From Neisseria arctica (GTDB lineage: Bacteria > Pseudomonadota > Gammaproteobacteria > Burkholderiales > Neisseriaceae), in NCBI RefSeq assembly GCF_022870905.1, contig NZ_CP091510.1:1-64000 (forward strand): DNA of 64,000 bases. Reading direction: 5' to 3'. Below the pieces are notes generated by a model. It searched no databases and was not told the origin of the DNA. It saw only the letters and a list, made by a program, of their open reading frames with translations. The position numbers and the translations under genes are program-made. Shown here piece after piece: positions 8,642-17,142 of the stretch (its first letter is position 1; every line of letters begins with the position of its first letter).

Positions 8642-9622
8642 ATGAAAATTCTACTGGTACGTTTGTCGAGTATGGGTGATTTGATTCATACTTTACCTGC
8701 AGTAGAGGATTTACGCCGTTTTCATCCTGAAGCCGAGTTGCATTGGTTAAGTGAGGCAGGTTTTGCGGATATTGCACGTTTGCATCCTTTTGTAGCCAAA
8801 GTGCATGAAATGCGTTGGCGGTATTGGCGAAAACACCTTGGCGAAAAGCAAACTTTTCGAGAAATTAAAGAGCTTTGTGAAATTCTGCGGCAGGAGCACT
8901 ACGATTTTGTACTTGATAGCCAAGGTTTGTTGAAAAGCGCTTTATTTGCCCGTATGGCCAATGCGCCGATAAAGGGTTTGGATTTTAATAGTGCCCGCGA
9001 ACGTTGGGCGGCTTTGTTGTATAATCAAGGCTTCTCCGTTCGAAAAGGTGAAAATGCCGTTTGGCGTAACCGTGTATTGTTTGCCAAAGTGTTTGGCTAC
9101 AACTTGCCACAACAGTTATCTTTCGGCTTACAGGTGCCGCAGGCAGGATGTTTGAACGATTTGCCCTCTCAATATTATGTAGCGCTGCATGCTACCAGCA
9201 GAGATAGCAAATTATGGCCGCAACCGCACTGGTTGACTTTATTAAAGGCATTGCATGATGAAAGCGGATGTGTAGTTTATCTACCCTGGGGGAATAGCGC
9301 TGAAAAAGCACGTGCGGAGGCTATGGCTGTGGAATTGCCGTTTGCAGTTGTCTGCCCGAAGCTGAGTTTGTTACAAGCCGCGTGGCTCTTGGATAAAGCA
9401 GAAGGCGTTATCGGTGTGGATACAGGTTTATTACATTTGGCAGATGCTTTAAATAAACCCGTGGTCGGAATTTATACTGATACTGACCCACACAAAACAG
9501 GAGTTCAACCATCGCCTTGGGCATGTAATTTAGGGGGTGTTGGACAAATTCCGAATCCTGATATGGTATTGCAAGTCTTAAAAAATTGTGTAAAAGCCAA
9601 GCATGATGCAGAAATAGTTTAG
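8642..9622 (+). CDS. waaC: ADP-heptose:LPS heptosyltransferase I
   Basis: Adds the first L-glycero-D-manno-heptose to Kdo of the lipooligosaccharide inner core, at the inner face of the cytoplasmic membrane. The 326-residue product has the GT9 opening MKILLVRLSSMGDLIHTLPAVEDL, the mid-section LDSQGLLKSALFARMA, and the ADP-heptose-binding region GVIGVDTGLLHLADALNKPVVGIYTDTDP. I choose ATG 8642 because the conserved family start MKILLVRLSSMGD begins there; an upstream frame extension adds seven non-conserved residues. It stands alone after parS. Confidence 0.93.
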   Translation: MKILLVRLSSMGDLIHTLPAVEDLRRFHPEAELHWLSEAGFADIARLHPFVAKVHEMRWRYWRKHLGEKQTFREIKELCEILRQEHYDFVLDSQGLLKSALFARMANAPIKGLDFNSARERWAALLYNQGFSVRKGENAVWRNRVLFAKVFGYNLPQQLSFGLQVPQAGCLNDLPSQYYVALHATSRDSKLWPQPHWLTLLKALHDESGCVVYLPWGNSAEKARAEAMAVELPFAVVCPKLSLLQAAWLLDKAEGVIGVDTGLLHLADALNKPVVGIYTDTDPHKTGVQPSPWACNLGGVGQIPNPDMVLQVLKNCVKAKHDAEIV

Positions 9623-9717
9623 ATTCTGTATGAATGCGCACTGAAATCTAACATGTTACGGTTTGCCGTAAAACATTAAAATTTAATGGATAGCAGCTGC
9701 ACGAAAGAATATCTAAA

Positions 9718-9727
9718 GCCGTCTGAA
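9718..9727 (+). repeat. DNA uptake sequence (10-mer core)
   Basis: GCCGTCTGAA preceded by AA, in the 214-bp gap between waaC and etfB. Confidence 0.85.
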
Positions 9728-9836
9728 AACAATCGGATGTTGATTTGAAACGAGCAGTAAATAGAAATCACAGCTTTGCTAAACAAGTAAAGCGTATTTT
9801 GCAGACAGCCGGATTTTAACGGCGCGAGGAGAATGC

Positions 9837-10586
9837 ATGAAAGCATTGGTAGCAGTAAAACGTGTTGTTGATTACAACGTTAAAGTACGTGTAAAAACAG
9901 ATGGTTCGGATGTGGATATCGGTAATGTAAAAATGTCTATGAATCCGTTTGATGAAATCGCCGTAGAAGAAGCTGTACGCTTGAAAGAAGCCGGCAAAAT
10001 CAGTGAGATTGTAGCTGTTTCTCTCGGTGAGAAAAAATGTGAAGATACTTTGCGTACGGCTTTAGCTATGGGCGCGGATCGTGCCGTACATGTGGAAACC
10101 GATGCTTTTCTTGAGCCCCTGACTGTTGCCAAGCTGTTGAAGGCGGTTGCAGAAAAAGAGCAGCCCCATTTGTTGTTGTTAGGGAAACAGGCAATTGACG
10201 ACGATGCTAATCAGACGGCTCAAATGTTGGCTGCCTTGATGAATTTACCACAGGCCACTTTTGCCAGCAAAGTAGAGTTAGATACTCAAGAAGTGTTGGT
10301 TACCCGAGAGATTGATGGCGGTGAAGAAACATTAGCTTTAAAATTGCCAGCCGTAATTAGCACTGATTTACGCTTGAACGAACCGCGCTTTGTTAAATTA
10401 CCTAATCTGATGCAGGCTAAGAAAAAGCCGTTAGAAAAAGCTACACCTGCCGAATTGGGCGTAGATACGGCTTTGCGTTGTGAAGCAGTGGCGTATGCGG
10501 AGCCTAAAGCCCGACAAGTAGGTATTAAAGTTGCCAATGTGGCAGAATTGGTGGAAAAACTAAAAAATCAGGCCAAAGTAATTTAA
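9837..10586 (+). CDS. etfB: Electron transfer flavoprotein beta subunit
   Basis: With EtfA forms the soluble flavoprotein that carries electrons from acyl-CoA and other dehydrogenases to ETF-quinone oxidoreductase. The 249-residue protein opens with [18 protein letters not shown] and contains [18 protein letters not shown], the AMP-binding segment [19 protein letters not shown] and the signature [27 protein letters not shown] precedes the ATG by 5 bp. It is the first gene of a two-gene operon; the stop codon overlaps the first possible ATG of etfA by one base. Confidence 0.95.
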   Translation: MKALVAVKRVVDYNVKVRVKTDGSDVDIGNVKMSMNPFDEIAVEEAVRLKEAGKISEIVAVSLGEKKCEDTLRTALAMGADRAVHVETDAFLEPLTVAKLLKAVAEKEQPHLLLLGKQAIDDDANQTAQMLAALMNLPQATFASKVELDTQEVLVTREIDGGEETLALKLPAVISTDLRLNEPRFVKLPNLMQAKKKPLEKATPAELGVDTALRCEAVAYAEPKARQVGIKVANVAELVEKLKNQAKVI

Positions 10587-10597
10587 TGGAGAGCGAA

Positions 10598-11539
10598 ATG
10601 AGCGTATTGATTATTGCCGAACATGATGGCCGACAATTAAATCCTTCTACTTTGCATGCTGTTGGTGCTGCTACCAAATTAGGTTTGGTTGATATATTAG
10701 TTGCAGGTAACCATATTGCGGCAGTAGCTGATCAAGCAAAAAATATTCAAGGGGTAAATAAAGTATTATTGGCTGATGCGGTGCATTATGCTGAAGGTTT
10801 GGCTGAGGAATTGGCACCTTTGGTTGTACGTTTGGCTGAAAATTACAGCCATATTGCAACAGCTGCCAGCGCATTTGGTAAAAACTTAATGCCCCGCGTA
10901 GCTGCTTTATTAGATGTACAGCAGATTTCTGATTTAACCGAGATTATTGATAGTCAGACATTTATTCGCCCGATTTATGCAGGTAATGTATTTAAAACGG
11001 TAAGAAGTAATCAATCTAAGCAAGTTTTGACTATCCGTGCTACCGCATTTGAAGCGGCGGTTGCTAATGGCGGTTTAGCTGTTGTAGAAGTAGTTGAAGT
11101 TACGCCCGCACAAAATCTGAGCCGTTTTGTTAAGCGCGAATTGACAAAGCTTGATCGCCCTGAGCTTACCCAAGCAAAGGTAATTGTTTCCGGGGGGCGT
11201 GCATTAGGAAGTGCCGAGCAATTCAAGGCCATATTAGAACCTTTAGCTGATGTTTTAGGTGCTGCTATAGGTGCTTCACGTGCTGCTGTTGATGCGGAAT
11301 ATGCACCAAATGATTATCAAGTTGGCCAAACCGGTAAAGTAGTTGCGCCGGAGTTATATATTGCAGTTGGTATTTCAGGTGCTATCCAACATATTGCCGG
11401 TATGCAGGATAGTAAAGTTATTGTTGCTATCAATAAAGATCCGGATGCACCAATTTTTAATGTGGCCGATTATGGATTAGTAGCAGATCTTTTTGAAGCA
11501 GTACCTCAATTAACAACGGCTTTAAAACAGCAATCATAA
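10598..11539 (+). CDS. etfA: Electron transfer flavoprotein alpha subunit
   Basis: FAD-binding partner of EtfB. The protein begins [25 protein letters not shown] and ends in the FAD domain: [69 protein letters not shown], and [23 protein letters not shown] place the start at ATG 10598, which has GGAG at a 7-bp distance; the ATG at 10586 overlapping etfB would add four residues and has no such site. A 16-bp stem terminator follows 75 bp later, so the operon is etfBA only. Confidence 0.95.
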   Translation: MSVLIIAEHDGRQLNPSTLHAVGAATKLGLVDILVAGNHIAAVADQAKNIQGVNKVLLADAVHYAEGLAEELAPLVVRLAENYSHIATAASAFGKNLMPRVAALLDVQQISDLTEIIDSQTFIRPIYAGNVFKTVRSNQSKQVLTIRATAFEAAVANGGLAVVEVVEVTPAQNLSRFVKRELTKLDRPELTQAKVIVSGGRALGSAEQFKAILEPLADVLGAAIGASRAAVDAEYAPNDYQVGQTGKVVAPELYIAVGISGAIQHIAGMQDSKVIVAINKDPDAPIFNVADYGLVADLFEAVPQLTTALKQQS

Positions 11540-11613
11540 TTTGGATATATTTATAAATTACCTGCTTTGGTATAATTTTTCCGAACATTAGTTTATTCAA
11601 TATTTAAGTCTTA

Positions 11614-11649
11614 TCCGCCTTATCGGTTATAAATAATCGGTAAGGCGGA
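11614..11649 (+). terminator. Rho-independent terminator after etfA
   Basis: Stem TCCGCCTTATCGGTTA with a 4-nt loop and a complementary arm containing two G-T pairs, followed by a T-rich tail. It is the expected end of the etfBA transcript and was left intact by the nearby IS insertion. Confidence 0.8.
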
Positions 11650-11699
11650 TTATTATTAGATATTGCTTAGTATTGCTAAAAACAAATATAAAAACCTAA

Positions 11700-12411
11700 G
11701 GGGCTGTATTAGATTAGCCTTAAATATCACACCAAATTCGCAAGATTTTAAGTTGCTCTTTTGGTGTACCAAAGTTAAAACGAAATTCGCATTCTTTCAA
11801 GAATAAAGGGAAAGATTTTCGGTCAATTCCATTGTACTTTCGTAGAACGCGCTTTGCCTGATTCCAGAAGTTTTCAATACCGTTGATATGGTTTTGACGG
11901 TCGACAAAAAGCTCTGAATGATTGATTCTGTGATGCGTAAATTCACTCACATCTAGCACATCATAGCTTTTGTAATAGTCCGTATAAACAATGCTATCAG
12001 GCATTATTTTTCGTTTAATAACAGGTAGTAAAGTATCTTGTTTGGTATTTTTAACGACAACAGTATAAACCTTGCCTTGACGTTTCAAAATACCAAATAC
12101 CGCTACTTTCCCAGCCGCTCCGCGACCGCGTTTGCCTTTTCGTTGTCCACCAAAATAACTCTCATCAAGCTCGATTGAACCATCAAAGATTTCATCAGCT
12201 TGAAGCTCTAAATGATAGGCAATGACTTGGCGAATTTTACGGTAAAACAGAGCTGCTGAATTGGGGTTAATATCCAATAAATTGGCAGCAGAACGGGCGG
12301 TTACCTCAAGTACAAAAAATTCAAGCAACTTTTTTTGTACTTTTTAGATAGTTTACAGTGTGTTATCTTCATTTTTAAAGGGTAACATAACTGCCAATCT
12401 AATACAGCCCC
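11700..12411 (-). mobile_element. IS1016-type insertion sequence, copy 1 (IS1595 family)
   Basis: A 712-bp element bounded by terminal inverted repeats GGGGCTGTATTAGATT at both ends and flanked by an 8-bp direct repeat AAACCTAA (11692-11699 and 12412-12419), the target-duplication length usual for IS1595-family elements. The single transposase gene is on the minus strand. A copy of the same 712-bp length with an identical transposase lies inverted at 15817-16528. Confidence 0.95.
11720..12328 (-). CDS. IS1016-type transposase, copy 1 (needs frame change near its 5' end)
   Basis: DDE transposase of the ISXO2-like type that catalyses cut or copy of the IS ends. Acidic residues are seen in IELDESYFGG, DSIVYTDYYKSYD and NGIENFWNQAKR. 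The open frame of 202 codons has only TTG to start from. The natural ATG lies upstream at 12372 in another frame (MKITHCKLSKK...), and the two frames meet at a run of seven A (12330-12336). One extra A would join them into a normal-length protein. Copy 2 has exactly the same configuration, so either the family uses slippage here or an inactive copy was mobilised in trans. Confidence 0.85.
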   Translation of the reverse strand: MLEFFVLEVTARSAANLLDINPNSAALFYRKIRQVIAYHLELQADEIFDGSIELDESYFGGQRKGKRGRGAAGKVAVFGILKRQGKVYTVVVKNTKQDTLLPVIKRKIMPDSIVYTDYYKSYDVLDVSEFTHHRINHSELFVDRQNHINGIENFWNQAKRVLRKYNGIDRKSFPLFLKECEFRFNFGTPKEQLKILRIWCDI

Positions 12412-12460
12412 AAACCTAATTACATATCAGTATAGACCATAAATTAGGTAAATTATGATT

Positions 12461-12476
12461 TGTTTCACGTGAAACA
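12461..12476. promoter_or_regulatory. parS centromere site
   Basis: Second exact copy of TGTTTCACGTGAAACA in the window, 50 bp from the end of IS copy 1 and 45 bp before a perfect DnaA box. Confidence 0.92.
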
Positions 12477-12520
12477 CTGGTTAGTTTATCTTAAAAATAA
12501 TAAAAATATTGCAATAATTC

Positions 12521-12541
12521 TGTGGATAAGTTTGTAGATAA
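12521..12541 (-). promoter_or_regulatory. DnaA box and one near-match
   Basis: TGTGGATAA (12521-12529) is a perfect box; TGTAGATAA (12533-12541) differs at one base. Same orientation, 12 bp apart. Confidence 0.5.
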
Positions 12542-12744
12542 TTATTATTAAGCCTAAGGCATAACTATAATCTAAGGTATTCACCCTAGTAAATATATGA
12601 GTATGATTGATCTAAAATAAATAATAATCATATTGTTAGCATTTGGTTATGCCATAATTTTTAGATTTTAAATTAGTTTTTAATTTGAAATTTAATCCAT
12701 ATTTATTAAGTGGAAACAGTGGATAAATTATTTAGGATACAGAG

Positions 12745-13374
12745 ATGGAAGTAACAACTTACCGTACTTTAGCTGCTCCGGTAAAAGCTGAATTTAAAGA
12801 TAAGGGTAGCCGTTTTATTGCATTTGCTTATCCGATTCAGAGTGCTGATGAAGTAAAAGCTTATGTTGAGCTATTGAAACAAGAGCACCATAAAGCCCGT
12901 CATTGGTGTTTTGCTTGGCGTATTGGAACTGATGGCATGCAGTTTCGAGCCAATGATGATGGTGAACCTTCCGGCAGTGCAGGCCGCCCTATTTTGGGCC
13001 AAATTGATTCGGTGGGTCTAACAGATATTTTAGTAGTTGTGGTTCGCTATTTTGGTGGCACATTGTTAGGCGTACCCGGGTTAATACATGCTTATAAAAC
13101 CGCTACTGCAGAGGCTTTGTCAGTAGGTGCAATTATTGAAAAAAATATTGAAAAAACAGTATGGCTAAGATGTGATTACGCATATTTGAATGAAGCAATC
13201 CGTATTGGCAAACAGTATCAGGCCAATATTATCATGCAAGACTTGCAATTGGATTGCCGGCTTACTGTTAGAGTGCCTCTCGCTTATTATCAAGCCTGTA
13301 TTGAAGCTTGGGAACATACAAGAATGATAGATATTAAAACTATATCTGATGGAAATACCAATAAGCATAATTAA
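12745..13374 (+). CDS. YigZ/IMPACT-family protein (UPF0029)
   Basis: Member of the widespread YigZ family related to the N-terminal part of eukaryotic IMPACT; the biochemical role is unsettled. The 209-residue product has EFKDKGSRFIAFAYPIQS, HHKARHWCFAW and the family signature NDDGEPSGSAGRPILGQI near residues 73-90, followed by VVVVRYFGGTLLGVPGLIHAYKTAT. The C-terminal third is the small alpha/beta domain usual for YigZ. It is the first gene of the block between the two IS copies and is separated from the next gene by about 210 bp with an uptake sequence. Confidence 0.88.
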   Translation: MEVTTYRTLAAPVKAEFKDKGSRFIAFAYPIQSADEVKAYVELLKQEHHKARHWCFAWRIGTDGMQFRANDDGEPSGSAGRPILGQIDSVGLTDILVVVVRYFGGTLLGVPGLIHAYKTATAEALSVGAIIEKNIEKTVWLRCDYAYLNEAIRIGKQYQANIIMQDLQLDCRLTVRVPLAYYQACIEAWEHTRMIDIKTISDGNTNKHN

Positions 13375-13443
13375 AAAAGGCGAAATAATATATTTCCATT
13401 ATACGGATAGAAAAATGAGCTTTTCTTGATACTATTCTAAAGT

Positions 13444-13455
13444 TTCAGACGGCAT
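13444..13455 (-). repeat. DNA uptake sequence (AT form)
   Basis: Single ATGCCGTCTGAA on the minus strand between the yigZ-family gene and the LOG-family gene. Confidence 0.9.
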
Positions 13456-13584
13456 TATTACTTTCAATCTCATTGAATCAAATATTTAGAAATTTATATC
13501 AGTTGTAAAAATTTTATTTCGCTAGAAAGGTTCTCCGTTACAATAAGCAGTAATTAAAATTGTTGTATAACGGAGATAATCTGC

Positions 13585-14316
13585 ATGAGTTTGAATCAAA
13601 AACTACCTAATCCAAAATTGCCGGAAGAAATTCGCCGTGAGGTACAAGCGCGGGAGTCTTATCATGTTTTAAAGATTATTTCCGAATTTGTCGAAGCAGG
13701 TGAAGAGCTTCGAGCAATTCAACCGGCAGTAAGTATTTACGGTAGTGCCCGTATCAAACCCGAACATCCTGATTATTTATTTACGGAGACTTTAGCAAGA
13801 AAGCTTTCGGATGCTGGTTTTTCGGTAATTTCAGGCGGTGGGCCGGGTATCATGGAGGCTGCAAACAAAGGTGCATTTGCCGGAAAAAGTGCAGCTGTCG
13901 GCTTGAACATTGTATTACCACACGAACAGCATGGTAACCCGTATCAAGATCTATCAATTAAATTTCAACATTTTTTCCCACGTAAAGTCATGTTTGTGAA
14001 ACATGCCATAGCCTATGTGGTAATGCCCGGCGGTTTTGGAACATTGGATGAATTGTTTGAAAGTCTTACTTTGGTTCAAACCGGTAAAATTCCTAATCGC
14101 CCGATTATTTTAGTAGGTAAATCATTTTGGCAAGGAATGATGGTCTGGATTGAAGAGCAACTATTGGGTAGAGGCTTGATTTCACCGCAGGATTTGAAAC
14201 TGTTGAAAATTTTAGATAATGAAGATGAAATTGTTTCTTATATTTTTAATCATCTAGATTGTAGTAGCGAAGAATTGTGTATGCCGAGTGATAATGCTTG
14301 GTCGCTTGGTCTATAG
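13585..14316 (+). CDS. LOG-family protein (Rossmann-fold nucleotide phosphoribohydrolase type)
   Basis: Homologue of the LOG/TIGR00730 family; plant and some bacterial members release free bases from nucleoside monophosphates. The 243-residue product has the family motif GGGPGIMEAANKGAFAGKSAAVGL and the second motif MPGGFGTLDELFESLTL, which carry the active-site Arg/Glu region (PGGxGTxxE). ATG follows ACGGAG at 9 bp. The next gene begins 18 bp after its stop, so the two may be co-transcribed. The exact substrate is not known from sequence. Confidence 0.9.
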   Translation: MSLNQKLPNPKLPEEIRREVQARESYHVLKIISEFVEAGEELRAIQPAVSIYGSARIKPEHPDYLFTETLARKLSDAGFSVISGGGPGIMEAANKGAFAGKSAAVGLNIVLPHEQHGNPYQDLSIKFQHFFPRKVMFVKHAIAYVVMPGGFGTLDELFESLTLVQTGKIPNRPIILVGKSFWQGMMVWIEEQLLGRGLISPQDLKLLKILDNEDEIVSYIFNHLDCSSEELCMPSDNAWSLGL

Positions 14317-14333
14317 TATTATGGTTGTCTGAA

Positions 14334-14981
14334 ATGGAGTTTGAAGTTTTATATAGGCATACTGATTTTATTGCGATTAATAAACCAATTGGTATTGCTG
14401 TTCATCAAAGTGAAGATACTGAGGTTGGGTTGACCACAAGATTGGCAGCGCAGATAGGCGTCCCTCGTATTTGGTTGGTACACCGTTTGGACAAAACAAC
14501 CAGCGGCGTATTATTGTTGGCACTTAATAAAAAGGCTGCTTCGTTATTGGCAGAACAATTTGCGCTTAGGCATATACAAAAAACATACTTAGCGCTTAGT
14601 ACTGGAAAACCTATTAAAAAGCAGGGCTGGGTAAAGGGGGATATGGAAAAATCCCGCCGCAGTACGTGGAAATTAATACGCAGTCATTATAATCCTGCAG
14701 TTACTCATTTTTGTAGTAGATCTGTTTCCCCTGGTTTGCGTTTATTTGTATTGTATCCTAAAACAGGTAAAACGCATCAGCTCAGGGTAGCTATGAAAAG
14801 CTTGGGTAGCCCTATTTTAGGTGATACATTATATGGAGGAGCTTCCTCCAAGCGGTTATTTTTGCATGCTTGGCGGCTTAAATTTGAATATCTTGGACAA
14901 ACATATTTTATATATGCTCCTTGGGATAGTGATTGGCCCGAAGCAATGGCAAATTTGCTCAGCGGGTTGGGAATTGAATAA
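14334..14981 (+). CDS. RluA-family RNA pseudouridine synthase
   Basis: Isomerises uridine to pseudouridine in RNA. HRLDKTTSGVLLLALNKKAA carries the catalytic Asp of the RluA family, AEQFALRHIQKTYLAL follows, and TGKTHQLRVAMKSLGSPILGDTLYG is the C-terminal RNA-binding signature. It lacks an S4 domain. At 215 residues it is a short member; the target RNA cannot be told. I choose ATG 14334 because it begins directly at the conserved beta strand EVLYRHTDFIAINKP; upstream codons overlap the LOG gene. It is a distant paralogue of truC at 18874. Confidence 0.88.
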   Translation: MEFEVLYRHTDFIAINKPIGIAVHQSEDTEVGLTTRLAAQIGVPRIWLVHRLDKTTSGVLLLALNKKAASLLAEQFALRHIQKTYLALSTGKPIKKQGWVKGDMEKSRRSTWKLIRSHYNPAVTHFCSRSVSPGLRLFVLYPKTGKTHQLRVAMKSLGSPILGDTLYGGASSKRLFLHAWRLKFEYLGQTYFIYAPWDSDWPEAMANLLSGLGIE

Positions 14982-15098
14982 TACAAATGCTGTATATATT
15001 GTCATTTTTTCTGTTCTAGAACACCGTTTAACCATTCAAACCCAAATTAACATCAGTCACCATTATAATCTGAGCAAATTATATTCGTTTAAAATGAT

Positions 15099-15710
15099 AT
15101 GAAATTTTATTTTTACAGATGGATTACAACTAGTATTTTATTGGGATTATGCGCCCCGGTTTTTTCAGCGACTTATATTTGCCGTTTGGACGGAAAAGCT
15201 GTTTTTAGTACCGAAAAGTTAAATAATAGTTGTACTGTTTCTCAAATGGATGGCATAAGTGATCACTTAGGGGCTCAAGCAAATGCAGCATCAGAGCCCG
15301 TAGCAGATCCCATTGGTAAAATTTGGGAGTCCGAGCAATTCGGCAGCTATAATGATATTAAAATTATTCCTTCTACACGTGATACCACGATAACCAACAC
15401 AGCAGAAGCGGCAAATCCGAAAGTTAATGTAAAACTACGTGGCCAAAAAACTCAGGCTACTACACGAAATGGCCGTCCAGTAAGGCAGCCTGCACCAATT
15501 ATTGCAGCTCCACCTCCAAAACCTCAATTAAGCCGAAAACAAATTTTACAAAGTGAAGTTCGCAACGAAAAAGCAGCTTTAATTAGGGCTCAGGCTCAGT
15601 TAAATGTAGCAAAACGTAAAGGTGCAACAGCCCGTGTACAGCAACTGAAACAGCAAATACTTGACCGAGAAGCTAATATTCGTGCAATTGAAAGCGAAAT
15701 GAATCGATAA
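15099..15710 (+). CDS. Secreted protein of unknown function, C-terminal coiled coil
   Basis: I do not recognise a named family. A signal peptide is visible (MKFYFYRWITTSILLGLCAP, cleavage probably after VFSA). The mature N-terminus TYICRLDGKAVFSTEKLNNSC resembles the start of DUF4124 proteins. A low-complexity middle and a Pro-rich stretch (APIIAAPPPKPQLS, near 145) precede a C-terminal charged helix of about 50 residues with coiled-coil character (QAQLNVAKRKGATARVQQLK). It is probably periplasmic. It is the last gene of the block between the two IS copies. Confidence 0.7.
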   Translation: MKFYFYRWITTSILLGLCAPVFSATYICRLDGKAVFSTEKLNNSCTVSQMDGISDHLGAQANAASEPVADPIGKIWESEQFGSYNDIKIIPSTRDTTITNTAEAANPKVNVKLRGQKTQATTRNGRPVRQPAPIIAAPPPKPQLSRKQILQSEVRNEKAALIRAQAQLNVAKRKGATARVQQLKQQILDREANIRAIESEMNR

Positions 15711-15816
15711 TTTTTTATTATTGTGAGTGGTTAGAAGTTTTAAGTAGTGTTGATATAGTTTAAGAAATTTTTAAAGAAGGGTTTCAGCTATTCCGAGAGT
15801 AAGAATAAAAATTAAA

Positions 15817-16528
15817 GGGGCTGTATTAGATTGGCAGTTATGTTACCCTTTAAAAATGAAGATAACACACTGTAAACTATCTAAAAAGTACAAAAAAAGT
15901 TGCTTGAATTTTTTGTACTTGAGGTAACCGCCCGTTCTGCTGCCAATTTATTGGATATTAACCCCAATTCAGCAGCTCTGTTTTACCGTAAAATTCGCCA
16001 AGTCATTGCCTATCATTTAGAGCTTCAAGCTGATGAAATCTTTGATGGTTCAATCGAGCTTGATGAGAGTTATTTTGGTGGACAACGAAAAGGCAAACGC
16101 GGTCGCGGAGCGGCTGGGAAAGTAGCGGTATTTGGTATTTTGAAACGTCAAGGCAAGGTTTATACTGTTGTCGTTAAAAATACCAAACAAGATACTTTAC
16201 TACCTGTTATTAAACGAAAAATAATGCCTGATAGCATTGTTTATACGGACTATTACAAAAGCTATGATGTGCTAGATGTGAGTGAATTTACGCATCACAG
16301 AATCAATCATTCAGAGCTTTTTGTCGACCGTCAAAACCATATCAACGGTATTGAAAACTTCTGGAATCAGGCAAAGCGCGTTCTACGAAAGTACAATGGA
16401 ATTGACCGAAAATCTTTCCCTTTATTCTTGAAAGAATGCGAATTTCGTTTTAACTTTGGTACACCAAAAGAGCAACTTAAAATCTTGCGAATTTGGTGTG
16501 ATATTTAAGGCTAATCTAATACAGCCCC
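15817..16528 (+). mobile_element. IS1016-type insertion sequence, copy 2 (IS1595 family)
   Basis: 712 bp, terminal inverted repeats GGGGCTGTATTAGATT, flanked by its own 8-bp direct repeat AAATTAAA (15809-15816 and 16529-16536). It encodes the same protein as copy 1 and lies in inverted orientation to it. The insertion is at the AT-rich edge of the terminator of the downstream small lipoprotein gene; the hairpin itself is intact. Confidence 0.95.
15900..16508 (+). CDS. IS1016-type transposase, copy 2 (needs frame change near its 5' end)
   Basis: Same 202-codon frame as copy 1, amino-acid identical. The natural ATG at 15856 (MKITHCKLSKK...) is one frame away and the frames meet at seven A (15892-15898) just before the TTG at 15900. 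Insertion of one A would give ...KKYKKKLLEFFVLEV, close to the usual N-terminus of this transposase type. All three catalytic acidic regions are intact. Confidence 0.85.
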   Translation: MLEFFVLEVTARSAANLLDINPNSAALFYRKIRQVIAYHLELQADEIFDGSIELDESYFGGQRKGKRGRGAAGKVAVFGILKRQGKVYTVVVKNTKQDTLLPVIKRKIMPDSIVYTDYYKSYDVLDVSEFTHHRINHSELFVDRQNHINGIENFWNQAKRVLRKYNGIDRKSFPLFLKECEFRFNFGTPKEQLKILRIWCDI

Positions 16529-16533
16529 AAATT

Positions 16534-16566
16534 AAAAGCCGCCTATATTTGGGCGGCGCTTTTTTG
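16534..16566 (-). terminator. Terminator of the small lipoprotein gene
   Basis: On the minus strand GCGCCGCC and GGCGGC pair around an 8-nt loop with a 2-nt bulge, followed by TTTTAATTT. Its tail overlaps the target duplication of IS copy 2. Confidence 0.65.
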
Positions 16567-16579
16567 CTAAAAACTAAAT

Positions 16580-16846
16580 TTATTTAGTTACTTCTTTAGC
16601 TTTTTCAGCAGCTTCTTTCGCGGCAGCTACTGCATCAGCTGCTGCATCTTTGGTTGCATCGGCAGCTTGAACTCCGGCTTCTTTTGCGGCTTCAGTAGCG
16701 GCACCAACAGCAGAAGCAGCATTTTCTTGGGCTTCTTTAACGTCAGAAGCAACTGCTTGCGCAGCTTCTTTGGTTTCTTGTTTGGCTTCGTGCGAGCAGG
16801 CCGCCAAAGCAGCAACCATAAATGCGGCAGTCAAAAATTTTTTCAT
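16580..16846 (-). CDS. Small alanine/lysine/glutamate-rich lipoprotein
   Basis: An 88-residue protein with a lipoprotein signal peptide (MKKFLTAAFMVAALAAC, Cys17 lipidated). The mature part is made almost only of A, K, E, D, T and V in a repeating pattern (for example EAAKEAGVQAADATKDAAAD), predicting one long amphipathic helix. Similar Ala-rich helical proteins occur in Neisseria and in LEA-like stress proteins; the function is unknown. It is a single gene with its own terminator. The reverse strand is also open because of the biased codons, but has no credible product. Confidence 0.75.
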   Translation of the reverse strand: MKKFLTAAFMVAALAACSHEAKQETKEAAQAVASDVKEAQENAASAVGAATEAAKEAGVQAADATKDAAADAVAAAKEAAEKAKEVTK

Positions 16847-17066
16847 TTGGGTTATCCTTAAAATATAGTCATAAGTCAGCGGCAGTTTTTTAACAGCAGT
16901 GATTGAATCAAGGCTTGCTTAAGAAAAATCTGTTCGCTTTAAAATCATAGCATATAGTTGTCTTATCAGTGAAAAATTATCTGGCGTTTTCAATTATAAA
17001 AATAAGGAAAGTTTTTATAAATTTCTTGACAAGATTATATTATATGAAATAAAATTAATTTCCTTA

Positions 17067-17142
17067 GGGTCGTTAGCTCAGCTGGTAGAGCAGCGGACTT
17101 TTAATCCGTTGGTCGAAGGTTCGAATCCTTCACGACCCACCA
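17067..17142 (+). tRNA. tRNA-Lys (TTT)
   Basis: 76-nt cloverleaf including CCA. Acceptor GGGTCGT pairs with ACGACCC, the anticodon loop is CTTTTAA with anticodon TTT, the T arm contains GGTTCGAATCC. It stands alone between the lipoprotein gene and the M48 protease gene. Confidence 0.98.

Larger units (their letters stand above)
12412..12744. other. AT-rich gap with parS and DnaA-box-like sites
   Basis: This 333-bp gap between IS copy 1 and the yigZ-family gene contains the target duplication, a perfect parS (12461-12476), a perfect DnaA box TGTGGATAA (12521-12529), a one-mismatch copy TGTAGATAA (12533-12541) and a further one-mismatch AGTGGATAA near 12719. It is markedly AT-rich with no open gene. 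Confidence 0.6.

Noticed and set aside
11692..16536. Composite transposon formed by the two IS copies
   Set aside because: Each copy has its own perfect 8-bp duplication and the outer flanks differ (AAACCTAA versus AAATTAAA), so the block did not move as one unit.
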